Assembly (NCBI RefSeq): GCF_947623445.1
Contig: NC_135242.1
Location: 620,001-684,000, forward strand
Source of the DNA: Clavelina lepadiformis
Lineage: Eukaryota > Chordata > Ascidiacea > Aplousobranchia > Clavelinidae
Length of the DNA stretch: 64,000 bases
Direction of reading: 5' to 3'
The notes beneath the pieces were generated by a model, which was not told the DNA's origin, ran no database searches, and saw only the letters and a list, made by a program, of their open reading frames with translations. The translations under genes were made by a program, and so were the position numbers. Shown piece after piece: positions 13,720 to 26,200 of this stretch. Position 1 is the stretch's first letter. Each line of letters begins with the position of its first letter.

Positions 13720-14105
13720 TGAAAATGACTCCATTTTTTGATGCTTTGGCGTCGCTCTCGTTTATGGTTGAATGCATTTCTAGGTCTATACAGGTCTATA
13801 GTTCAATACTTTCTACTCAGCCAATAAATCTTGTGCTAGCCTACAGTTTGTTGGCTTAGGTTTTACCTATAAATACAACTTAACTCCCCTGTAATATATT
13901 TTGCACATTTATATACATTTAGTGGTGAACTGTGCAATTAGATTACAGGTTAGGTCAACTGATTAGGCCTATTTAGGCTATTTAGTTTCGTGACTACTGG
14001 GATCACATGTTATATAAATATTTCTCTTTATAAAGTTATTAATGTTTATTAGTTGCTTTCAATTTTAGTGCTGATAGATTATGTGAGAATTTACTTTTCA
14101 AAATT
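13720..14105. other. Short intergenic region NTPCR/HIP1
   Basis: About 385 bp holding the NTPCR 3' end and the presumed HIP1 promoter and 5' UTR. AT-rich; no feature beyond that can be supported. Confidence 0.5.
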
Positions 14106-17100
14106 ATGACAACATTATCGAGCATGCTTCGGCGAACTCCAACACTCGATGCCGACAAAGAAGCATTCGAAAAGGTTCAGGTAAATGAAAATTTTTCGTG
14201 ATAAATCAATTTTACAATTATAGTTTTCTAACTGGACAGAACGTTTTAAGAAATCCAATTAATTTTCAAAAGTAACTTCAAACTTTCACCAACTTCAAAC
14301 TAACAACAATAATGTCAACTAAGCATTTGGTGATTTCATTTATACTTTTAGTATTTTATCTAAATATCAGAAACTACCATTTGGAAATTGTCATTTTGAA
14401 GTAATTTCTTCCGATAATATGTTGGTGTTTATGAGGTTATGTTCATCTCAACTCAGCATCCCATCTTTTAATAAAACAACAATTAGTCATACATGGCTCA
14501 TAATTCAATCAGTCTGTTGTTAGAAACTTTCTACCTCCATATTTTAAACTTCAATTAACGTATTTCAGAGCTAGCTTTAACCATTTTCTAAGCAACTTCA
14601 GTATGTGTTACCACTTGCAATGTTTCCATAACAACGCGTCTGATGCAGCAATTAGCGTAATCGTCCCAAAAAGTGGTGACGCATTTCCTGGCAGCTTCCT
14701 GAGTCACGTCACTTGTATTGAGTTGATCATAGGCAGCTTGTGGTAAGAAAATGAACATCTTTCTTAGCTGTAGCTGATTGGCAGAACTAGCAAACATATA
14801 GATATTTACATATGTATCAAGTTTAAAGTTTGGCCATGAGACACAATCAGTCAATCATACATATTTAGATCATAAATGCAAGATTTAGGATAATTGAGTA
14901 ATGTGTGTAGTATATCCATTTGTACATGCAATGATAGCATCGTGTGTATAGTAGGTGGATTACTGGCACTTCTGCTGTGCACAAAGTACCGAAATATTTC
15001 TTTGCAGTCAGATAATGAAGAATAAGACATTAAAATGGTGTTCAGTAAAGTTCAGTTTTAGGACTCCTTGTATATATGTAATTAATAATTTAGCACACAA
15101 TCTCAGTTGCGTAGTCTGGTTACAGCTCTTGCTTATTTAGTTTTTTGATGTTATTTTTATCGAAGTTACTGTATCGGTGTAGCAACTAGTGCTGCTGCAG
15201 ATCTCATAATGAAGAAAGCAGCATCTTTGGATGAGCTTCGTGATAGAAAGCCTGCAAATACCCTTCAAATAAGAAGAGAAGATGTTGTAAGAATTTATTG
15301 ATCAATCTTTGAGCCTTCAATTGCTGATAAGCCACTCTTTGTCCTTTTCAATAAAATTGTTATATATAGGATAGTTTCACACAATATTTCTGCTACCAGT
15401 GAAAACATTTTATTCTGTGTCCAGCATGTTTATATGCTCCATTGTGAAATGATTAATTCTGCTCAATGACCAAATAATTAAACCTACTCATGTTTTATGG
15501 CCACATAGTAATTCTTTGTTAGTTCAAGCATTGTATTTATATCTATATGTATATATATATAGAGAGAGGGTATATAATTACCGATGTTTTAATATTTGCA
15601 GACGATAAGCATCCAAAAAGCGATAAATGCCGTTGAATGTGCTGCCAAAGAAAAACACGTGCGAAGTAAGATTGTCAAAATGCAGCATTATACATAATGT
15701 ATGGGTTTGATCCTTTCATGCGTTACGTGCATAATGTGCTTCACTGCTTTTTTAGCTTGTAACTTCAACATTGGTTCACATGTGGTGAGATATTGGCGTG
15801 TCCCAATTATGACAAGATGATTAATTATCGTTCTCTCTTTTCATTATTTGTTCTACAAACTCTGTTTGCTTTTAATGGCTCTTGCTTTGAAAAAGCTACG
15901 TTCAGACAAACACACAACCACACACCAGCCCTGGTAATCAATATCTTATATGACCCTAAGGAGCCTCAAGAGCAATATTGAACCGAAAAACTCATAATCT
16001 TTGTGATGTTTGATATTGGTAGCATTTATTGATCAGCAACATAATGAGACAAAGACAACATTATGCTGTATTCTAAGCAATTAATACATATCTGATGACG
16101 ACGGCTATCACATTCTACTTTCTCATTGCTCTCACTTGATTTTATTCAGATGCGATTCTGGGAACTTACCAGGACAAGGGAGCTCAGATGTTCTGGCATG
16201 TGGTCAGGCGGTTGCCGTTGTCCACCCAGTCCATCATTGCTTGGAAGTTCTGCCACGTGCTGCATAAAGTGCTGAGAGACGGACACGCGAACGTGAGCCT
16301 TTTTGCACTTTTGAAGCTGATTATATTCAACTTACTATGCTCGTTTTGTTGTACAGTTACGATATTTTTTGTTTTCAGGTTTTACGAGATTCCTTGAAAT
16401 ACAGACAGCAGCTGAAAGATTTGGGAAAGAATTGGGTGAATTATTTTGATGTTTTTACTTCTTTGTAGAGCTGTCAATTAGCACTAGAACAAGTTACAGG
16501 GATTTAAAATTCAAACAATGTTGTGTAGTAGTTGCCATAATCTGCATAAGCCATTTCAAAATGCACGAACGCAGACTGCAGTGTTCTGCATAATCTCACA
16601 ATCGAACACTTTAAAGACTATCGTTGTTGTTCTATCTGCAGTCTCACATGCAGCGTGGATATGGAAGGTTGATTGGGTCTTACCTTTCGTGCCTCACGCA
16701 ACGGATGGAATTTCATAAGAAAGTAAGACGCTGTTGACACATTGTCGTTGAAATGTTTAATTTCACACTCTGTCCAGTATATTACTGGGAGATATGCACT
16801 GTGTAAATTTCGTGATTATAATTAGTTAGAGACATTAATTAGTTAGTTAGAGGCATTAATAGTTAGAAATTAGTTTCCTTATTTGCATATCCTTGTTGTT
16901 GGGGCAGAGTGTGCTTTATAAACTATTTATAAATCAATGGTCAATTTCTTGCCTTATTTTTGTTGATTTAACTCAGTATTGTTCTTACTGTGATTTCATT
17001 TCAATGTGACCTAATGGTATTATGACATCATTGTTGTTATTGTGATGTAGTATGAGGAGTTCCCGGGCAACCTTTCAATTGCAGATGAGACCCTGGAGAA

Positions 17101-20100
17101 GATAGGACATAACGACATCAACGCATAGTAAGTTGTCTATGGCTGTCATAGCTTCAGACTACATCCTTGTAAAACAAACATACGCGACAAGGCCTCCATT
17201 TTACCTAACATGGAAACATCATGTGCACGGCAACCAAGCTCTTTGCGAAGCTTGTTGTCTGGTTTTTGATAGTTGACCCAGGATGTTTACTTTAATGGCC
17301 TCAATGCCGTACAACACTCTGTAACTACCAGTGTATAACTCTAGACTCTGCTTTTTCCAATGTTTTTGTTCTGCAGTATCCGACGTCCGATTTGCTGCCA
17401 TAAAAAGTCGGTTAAACACACGCTTCCTCTGCAACACTTATGTCATAATCCATATTTAGTGATGCGCTAGTTATAACGATGATGTCATGGCTTAAAATAG
17501 ATGAAATGAAATGAACAGGCTTCTCGTTGTAGAGTTTCATGCTAAGATTGAGTTAAAAACAGCTGAAATTAAGTTAACAAAAGGTGTGGCTGATGACAGC
17601 GTCCTTGTAACTTAAGTTTTATTCAAGCATCATTCAAAATGTCTTGCCCCATTCTTACTGTGTCATGATGGCTTGTTGGTATTGTGCTTGAAGCGATACT
17701 TGCTGTTTTGTAGAAAAACAACCGTATTTTATTTTATTTAATTGCTTTTAGTTGTTACTATTTGCTATTGCTACTACTTATACATACATATAGATATGAT
17801 TATTATATTTTATTATGATTATTACTAACCGGTACTTTAGCTTTGTTGTGTGTCAAATTTGTAGTTTATAATATACCTTGGTGGTGATGATAACATTCAG
17901 TATTATTATGTCATTGCTATCACCATTAAAATTCCAGTTTTGAATTGTGCGTCGATATTCTCGATTGTCTTGATTGTCTCATGGACCTACAGCAGAAAGG
18001 TGACATCATCACTAACTGTACATTGCCTAAGAAAGTGTCCGTACAATTTGACGTACTTGATTCACAATATTGATATTATATTGCAAAGCTTATATTTATG
18101 TGTATCGGGAATGTACAATCATGTTTTTCAGTCTTCAGCACACTGGACATGTCTCGTGCTATTTCCTTGACCGGTCCCGGCCAGTGTCGACTCGCTCCGT
18201 TAATTCCAGTCATCCTCGACTCGAGTCAACTATACGACTATGCAGTGAAACTTTTATTTAAACTCCACGCTTGTACGTATCTTTTGCATGCACGTCTAGG
18301 TCCTCGTTTTAAAGTTAGTCTTGTATCTTGTTTTCCAACAATCGGCAATACTTAGTATGTTGCTTGTAGTTGCAATTATTAAACTGTGTTGTTGTGTCTA
18401 TGGCAGCTCTACCTGCAGACACTCTTAGTGGCCATCGACAGCGATTCCAGGAAAATTATAAAAGATTGAAGAAGTTTTACAACGTTTGCAGCAATCTTCA
18501 ATATTTCAAGCGACTGATACAAGTGCCGCAGATGCCAGATGTGAGTGAGATGTGTTGAGCTTGACCTTGACCTGACTAGATTAACTAATACCATATCTCA
18601 TATTATTCTGGCTGGGATTTATCAAATTTTATTTCTTGGTAGAAGTGTTGAAAACTTAAATCTCATTATTTTTACGACTCTTGCTTTTGCGTCTAAACAA
18701 GTTCATTACAGTGTTTGACTCTTCTTTTTTCTCAGACTCCTCCAGACTTTTTGTTGAACTCGGATGGGAGTCATGAGCTGGGTCCAGTTCGAGTCATGCA
18801 AGAGGAAGATGCCCCAGATCACGATCGATCCCCATCTCCAGAACCGGAGGTGAGCTTCCTTCCTTCTTGTTATTGTCAATTCCGAAAGAGTTTTTGTACA
18901 AATTTTGTTTTTCATAATCCAGCCAACGGTTGGCCAGCTCGTCGACACGAACTTCGACGAGATGTTCGGTGGAATGGAGGAAAGCTTCCCATTTAACGGA
19001 GTCACAAATCAACCGGATCCGAGAGATGAAGAAATTGAGAGACTCCGAGCTGAGATTGCGAAGTTGAAGGCGGAAATTGAGATGATGCAGACAGAGGTGA
19101 TGGCAAATCTCCCTACTCCCATCAAACATTACTCTCTTTGATTGTTATTAGCAGAAGATTTTAAACCTTGTTGTCCCCAGCTAGTTATTACATCATAATA
19201 TCTCGTAACCTTTCTTCTATTTTGAAGATATTGAAATATTTTTCAAAATACTTTCATTATTTTATTTTGTTCCTCAGCATTCCGACGAAGTGAGGAGATT
19301 GCTTCAGGAGATTGACGAATTGAAGCGAGACATCGAAGCGAATCAGATCATTGCTCACGACTTGAACGATGAGAATATTAAGTTGAAGAAGGACTCGGAG
19401 CGACTCCAGGCACAAGCTGATGCTGCAGCAAAAGTCCAGAGTCTGCTCCCGGACATTGAAAGTATTTTGCACTTCTCCATTTTGTGACTTTCTTCAAAGC
19501 CTTCCTTCTTCATTGCCTTATACAGGGCTAGTGTCTAATTACTGCTTTGTCGTAATTTTGCACAGAGAGAGCTCACGGAAGCGAAGAGATGTATAAGAAG
19601 TTGAAGGAGAAGCATCTTGCCCTCGTTAAAGATCACGCCGACCTGCTGAGAAAAGTAGCTTCCTGTTTGGAATTTAGTAATTTCACGCTTGTTGTTTGCC
19701 TTCACCTTGCTCTGATTTATGCTCATGTAGAATGCCGATAACAAGAAAGTTGCAGAATCTCTCCACCAGAGTGCAGGCGAGAGTGAAAATGAAAGAAATA
19801 AACTTCGGGATGAAAACGCTGATTTACGGCGCCAACTTGAACTCGCAAAATCATCAGCAAATAAGAAAGATCGCTTACGAGACGAAGAACAACAGAGACT
19901 GCTAGGTATGGACTGACCATATATCATCAGGGTAGCTGGTGAACTTGAATAAAACTTGTTGTTGTGTCAATCGTACCTGTGGCACAAGTGACGTACCTTC
20001 CATGTGCCAGTTGCCGTGTTTATAGCGTTCACTGACTTTGGCAAGATTACTCTGAGTGTCAGTGATGGGCCGGACAAAATAATTTCAAATTTGTCTTCAG

Positions 20101-23100
20101 TTGCTGCCGTGGACGAGGCCCGGGACATGGTGAGATTTGCTCTTGCCTCGCTCGATGAGGAGAACCAGAGTCGGACGTGCAGTGCGCAATCTTTGATCCT
20201 CGTTGTGGAGCAAACCGCTGCATGCCTCGATAATCTCAACCAACAGTCATCTCAATACAAGGAAACTAAAGGTGACTTGGTTTTGAAATTTGTAACCAGT
20301 TACGCAAATGATGGTGAAATCATATTTGAAAGATGCGACATGTTCGCTTGATCTCAACCAAGAACTGATCTTGCAGAAATATCTGGATTAATTCAAACTA
20401 TATCTTCATTTGGCCACTGGGTGGCAGAGACGATCGAAAACGGTGGTGCAACATGCAACATGGCTCCAGACAACCAGGGAGATCGTAAGTTTAAGAACAT
20501 CAGTGTTAAGCATCAAGCATAAGCCAACATGTAGTTTGTATCATAAACCACATGTGTGCCTTCACCACACACACTGACATGTGATGCTTGCGTAGCGTTA
20601 AGTCCAACCAAGAGAAGTTGCTACGTGTCCGACCTGGTCATGGGTAAGTGAGCATCAGCCCATAACCTGCATGTCCGCATTGTTGATTAATATCCCATCT
20701 ATCAAAAGTTTTGTTGGAATTAAACCTATTAAACTACTCACTGGTGTGAGAGAACGCCATCAAGTTTTCAATTTAATTTTCTTGTGAAATCTTACAAATT
20801 GTTTCTGAAGGCGATAAAAAAATGAAAGGAACAATTTTATTTGATTGCATTTCTGAAATATTTCTCGTGTTATCTTCTGACAATCCATGCATGACTTTAT
20901 TACAGAAATAATATTTTGATGTTGCCATAACAACCTGCCGATGGTGTAACTGCTTGATGTCTTAATCGCCTGCAATGTTGCTGTTTGATTGGTTGCTATG
21001 TCACAATGTTTCTTAAATTAAAAATTAACGGTTTTATGAGAAGTTGTTGTTCAGCCTGCGTCGGATGAAATGCTTAAAGTTTTTATACATTCACTGATTG
21101 GTCAATGTTGGTTCTTAAACTATGTATTTTGAGACAATTTTCTCATTGATTCTTGAGGACATGTTGGACATGACACGTGCCATAACTCGTTGGCAATAAT
21201 TCACCAAACTTCAGACTGTTTTGAGTCTATAGTTTTAACGCAAACAAATCTTACACTTGTTTTCTAAAACTTCTCATGATTTTACGCTCAACTGAAACAT
21301 CTTCAAGGTTTGTGAAAAACTTCGAAATTTTGCCCAAATAATCTTATTTTTGGTTGCGCAGGGTTAGAAACAGCTTGTCGGGGTTGTGGGGAGGATTCCT
21401 TCGCACTCCTCGATCAATTGAAGGAGGAGAGAGGATCGACGTCATGTGATGGAGTCAAGAGAAGACTTGAGGAAATTCTAAACAACGCTAAAGTAAAAAT
21501 TAAAAATATTTTGACTCGTTTGTGCAAAATAATTGATCTGCTGTAAAAGCGCCATCTGGTGTACCACAATGCACGCTTCATCCAAGCTGCTGTTTTCCTG
21601 CAGGATTTGCTTCCGAAGATATCGGATGAACGAGGCAGCGACCTCCACGATCTGGTCGAGCAGGAAATGGCTTCAACCACTCAAGCAGTCGAACAGGCGG
21701 CCGAGCGTATTGAAGCGTTACTCAATGAAGCGCGACAACGTGACAGCGGAGTAAACCTGGAAGTAAACGAAAGGTATGTCGCCTCGCTTACTCCCCCAGT
21801 GGCGATAGTTCAGGTTTACTCACATCATCACACGATTGTTCGTTTAGAATTCTAGATTCTTGCACGGAGCTGATGAAGTGCATCCGTGTCCTCATCGCGA
21901 CATCCAAGGAGCTTCAGAGAGAGATCGTAGCACAGGGAAGGGTGAGAGCACTTCCTCCTCCCTGTTGGTGGCGTCAAGCTGCCTGGTAACTTGCATCTTT
22001 TTTTCATCCAGGGAGCTTCATCGTCGAAGGAGTTCTACATGAAGAACTCGAGATGGACCGAGGGCTTGATATCGGCCGCCAAGGCAGTGGGCTGGGGCGC
22101 CACCATGCTCACGTGAGCATTGAATTTATCGTTCATTCGATATCGTTAAGAATATCACAATCACTTGTTAATAATTTACTCATCAGGGACTCTGCGGACC
22201 TGGTTGTCCAGGGCAACGGGAAGTTCGAGGAGTTGATGGTCTGGTCTCACGAGATCTCGGCAAGTACAGCACAGCTTGTCGCTGCATCACGGGTTAGTTT
22301 GATGTCTATGTCTTGTTCAAAGTTACATGTAACGTAGAGATTTATAAGAACTCTACATTGAGTTTTTCAGAATTAAAATTATATGTTTTTGCTCGAATTT
22401 ATTTTCAGGTGAAAGCATCAAAGGAAAGTGAAAAACTTGGCCGCTTGCAATCGGCATCACGTAACGTGAATGGCGCCACTGCTCGTGTAGTGGCATCGAC
22501 AAATGCAGGAAGGCGACAGCTAGATGACGCTAGTGAGTCAATGGCAGACATAGCAGCAACTGTGACTCAGACGCAGGTTAAACGAAAAGAAATGGACTCA
22601 CAGGTTTGTTTCAGAAATAATCCCCACAATCGACGAACACTGATAAAAATGGTCTTCTTTGTGACGTAGGACTTTATCTAAAATGTGTTATGTGATGTCA
22701 ATGTTCAGGTTAGAGTGCTGGAATTGGAGCAGTCGCTACAGCAGGAGAGGATAAGGCTGGGAACTTTGAGGAAAAAGCGTTATGAGCTTGACGGAGTCAA
22801 AGATGAGGAAGAAAACGAAGCGGACTCTCCTCAGGAAGAGGTGAGATCAGTTCATTGTGAATATGAAGAATCCACAAATGTTTTGTGAAGTCTCAACCAA
22901 TAGAGTTCATGTCATATTGCTTCATGGTCCGTTGCTTTTTTGAAAACGACAACTGCAACCAATTCATCGCTGAAATTTCATTAGTTTCGTCACAAACCAC
23001 GTTTATGATGTGTCGTGTTTGTCTCAATCTTGTTCAAACAAAAAAACTTCTGCTTCTGATAAATTTCTTCCTCATTTAAATTTCATGAAACCTCAAACTC

Positions 23101-23203
23101 TGATCATTTATTGCAGGTCCAAGTGGCATCAAACGCCAGTGCTCCTGTGAAGCCAGCTGTTCCACAGAAGCCAGTTGTTCCACCGAAACCTGTAGAACAA
23201 TGA
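14106..23203 (+). CDS. HIP1: Huntingtin-interacting protein 1 / HIP1-related type endocytic adaptor
   Basis: Clathrin-coat adaptor linking phosphoinositide membranes, clathrin/AP2 and actin. Twenty-four coding exons: 14106-14180, 15602-15665, 16150-16292, 16379-16435, 16642-16722, 17051-17127, 17938-17999, 18132-18272, 18407-18540, 18736-18849, 18923-19096, 19278-19461, 19566-19654, 19731-19905, 20101-20271, 20377-20484, 21362-21492, 21604-21773, 21848-21941, 22012-22112, 22187-22292, 22409-22603, 22709-22840, 23117-23203. They total 2865 nt, 954 residues (human HIP1 1037). ANTH domain about 1-278 (AWKFCHVLHKVLRDGHAN, QCRLAPLIPVILDSSQLYDY). NFDEMFGG resembles the FDDIFGSS adaptor-binding stretch of human HIP1. 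Coiled coil about 316-525, shorter than in human. THATCH/I-LWEQ actin-binding domain about 660-910 (SRWTEGLISAAKAVGWGAT, GNGKFEELMVWSHEISASTA). Proline-rich end PVVPPKPVEQ. Could be called HIP1R equally well, because this looks like the single pre-duplication gene. Confidence 0.93.
15209..15286 (+). CDS. Candidate alternative first coding exon of HIP1
   Basis: Within the first HIP1 intron an ATG opens 26 codons (MKKAASLDELRDRKPANTLQ then IRREDV), ending at a good donor (GTT|GTAAGAA) in phase 0, exactly the phase needed to join the second coding exon at 15602. As an internal cassette from the AG at 15200 it would bring an in-frame TAA, so it fits a second promoter rather than a skipped exon. 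It would replace the residues corresponding to the conserved pre-ANTH helix. Seen directly: ATG, frame, donor. Inferred: transcription start upstream. Confidence 0.5.
20596..20643 (+). CDS. Candidate 48-nt cassette exon of HIP1
   Basis: Between the exons at 20377-20484 and 21362-21492 lies a 48-nt segment with an AG acceptor (GCGTAG) and a strong donor (G|GTAAGTG). It keeps phase (enters and leaves after codon position 1) and has no stop. It would insert PLSPTKRSCYVSDLVM. Without it the flanking residues line up with human HIP1 without a gap, so it looks like an optional insert in the linker before the THATCH region. The LSPTK piece matches a proline-directed kinase consensus. Confidence 0.45.
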
Positions 23204-26200
23204 TGTGCCACTAGGAACAGGGTGGCGCCGTACTTTAACGGCTCTCACACGCCACATCACACACTTTTTGTCCGAACCACATGGTCCAGCTCTTAGAACT
23301 CGCGTGTGCTTCTCTGCTGTCTGCTTGCTATACACAACACTGTTCAGTCATTCCATTAGTTGTTCCTCTCTTTATAAACTGCACAGAACCGACCAGCTAT
23401 TGGCAGGTCATCTTCATACACAACTGCTGTCGGTCATTCTTAACTGAATTCGTTTCGTGTGATCGTAGGCATTGTTGCCTTCATTAATCCATGATGGATG
23501 GCGACAACTTGTTTCCAACACAATCCATTGGTGTAATGCTTTCAATTTACCTGCAGTTGTTTACGTTGAAAGTTTCGCAGCCTCCGGTTGTATTATCCAG
23601 CCCGAGCTTTGATCATGGTCCTATAGTGTTGTAACTGCCTTCTCACGTGCCATAATGAAATCTCGCCGTGTAACATCGTCATTTATTACCATAACTTCAC
23701 TTTTGTGAGAAATCATGTCTGAAAAAGATTTTTGTCTTTATTATAACGTCACAAATGTTGTGGTTCTCTGCACTTAAACTGTTATTGTGTACCTGTACAA
23801 AATAGAGTTGTTTGCATATAATCTCGACTTTTCAAGTTTATGACGTGGTTTGATTGACACCGGCCAGTGTTCGTGACATGAGACCGGATTATTCAGTTTG
23901 TCCGAAGTTGAGTTTCTTGACGTTCCTCAAGTCGCACCACCGCATGGTGTCGTTGGTGAGCTTCTCGCTTCTGTTGACGTCACGTTCTCCATGCCCGTGT
24001 TGGCAATTACTATGATCGGTACTGTTGCCTAATCAAGGTTAAACTTCTGTTAACACCAAGTTAACACACAAATTGAAATAAGAAAACGGCGATTTTGTTT
24101 ACACTTTTAGCATAAATACCAGCTCTGAGCTATTCTATCAGCGACGTTGCATTTGCAAGTAGTTGCCTAGCAAGCCACATTGCACGGTCCAGTACCTTTT
24201 GACGAAGGGTTACGTCTGTATCCGCGCCAGATGTAACTTTCAATGACCTCTTTAGGAACTTCCCACAGGGTTTCAGATCAACTGAAGCAACCAGGTGTCG
24301 TACTCATTTCTGTAAAAGAAGGCCATTGTGTAACCAGTTGTAATGAGGTTATGCCAATCCATCGGCCCAGGTCAAAGTAAGACGAATTTTAGATGCCGTA
24401 CTTCGCGAAACAATAACTTCTTGGCAACTCAGTTTAGCAGTTAGATAAATGCCTCTGTGTAAGAACTAAGAATAATATAGATTTTATTTGTACGGTGGAA
24501 TCCTATATAAGCATTGTATTGTGACTTCACAAAATATTCCTTGGAGTAAGATTTCTATGTCGTTGATTAACTTGACCTGGGGTTAAAGAGAGTTGGAAGC
24601 CATTCACTCCTTTTTTCAGGTTGTTTCCATTTTCCACGCCTCCCCCTGTTGAACTTGGGAGTTTATGGCGTGTCATGTCATAATAGGTTGGCAGGCTTTC
24701 AAAGCCGCTGGTGGCTTGTATGGAAAGTTAACGTTGTCATCTGATGATCCGTCAGTTGCCCAGGACAAGTTTAGGCTACGTTTTCGTAGACACTGTAGCT
24801 CGACCAAGAGAATCAGTTGTCCTGGCTGTAACCATTAACTGACTAACGAAGTGAAGCATTAACTTATGAATGTAAAATGTTCAGATGTTCGTGGCTTGGC
24901 CTAGCTTAAACGCGTCTAATTGTTGAAAGCGTTAGACTCTTTAACCTTTGCACTCCCTCATAAACACCTGAATCGAAAGAAAAATAATCAGTCTATGAAA
25001 CACAAAGTTATGATTATGACGTAGGCTTATAATTCCTCAACATGCGATCCTTATATGCTGAGAGGGCAGAAGTGTAGAGACCGTAATTCTTTCGGAAGGT
25101 GAAAACGAATACAGATTTTTGTCATGTTATTGAGAAGTTGTGTTTAGTTGTCAGTTAGTTTAACGCTGAAGATGGCTCTTTAGGCTACGGTACCTCACCT
25201 ATTCCACAAAGCATAAGAAAGAAGCTTGTTTGAGGAACGTCACATGTTCAATGACCGTCGTCATCGCTCGAGGCCCAACTGGAGAGTTTGTATAATCACA
25301 GAGTTGGCGCCGATTTATCAGCGCGTAATTGTTGTTTTGCTGCATAGGCCTTTACTAACTATATTATCAAGAAAGCTACATATTAAATTTTGGCATTAGA
25401 TTTATTAAAGAAGGCGCATGAAATACAAAGGGGGTTTCAACAGTCAATGCAAGTCGTTGAAAGACGTTTTCTGGTCCTTATAGTTAAGGATCAAGACAGC
25501 CATTATACTACCAGCCTATGGTAATACTTACAGCTGATGGATGTCCTGCAGTTGCTTGTGGATTGTGAGTTCATAATTGATGTCTTCCAATCAGCAAGTC
25601 CAGCTGTCTGTCCAACCTGCCATTGTTGCAGAGCACCTGAGATATACTCAGTAAAACTGAGAAAGTTAAAGTTTACTGTTGAGGATTTTTTTCTCATTGA
25701 CAGAGAAGTCTTAGGTTGTATGATTAATTACAATTATGATATCACAAAGATTATCAATTACTTTATTGCGAGCTGTATTTTCTGTTTCAATTTTACATTT
25801 GATATGTTAGTGTTTGCCACTCTAAGCAAATGTAAAATTGTATTAACCTGATGTATTAGCACAGTAATATGTGTTTGGAATAACTTTATGTAAACTTAAC
25901 CGAAAGATTGGTATCTGTAATTGTAACCGTCAAGCATTATCATGGGTACTGTTGCAGTTGGTAGACTTGAGAAAGCTTTGGTTTTTGAAGTGTGGAAGGT
26001 TTTACATTGTTTTGTCATATTCGAGTCTATTTTTAACTGTTAGCTTTATCCTGTTTATTGAGAAGGTTTCTTGGAAAAATTTTACTTGAGCCCCATCTAC
26101 TGATTTGTATAATTTGTCTGACTGAAATACAGAAACATTGTCCGCACAAATTGGTAATGGGAAGCATAAAAACTTGGTTCTACATGCTACATATTACAAG

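Noticed and set aside
20011-20100. Upstream acceptor adding 30 residues to the HIP1 exon at 20101
   Set aside because: In phase, but the peptide (VAVFIAFTDFGKITLSVSDG) does not fit the coiled-coil/rod boundary and the acceptor at 20101 has the better pyrimidine tract.
25537-25851. 104-codon open frame in the HIP1/BCR intergenic region
   Set aside because: Cysteine pair CPTCHCC looks suggestive, but composition turns AT-driven (IINYFIASC), there is no homology, and no splice-consistent neighbours were found.
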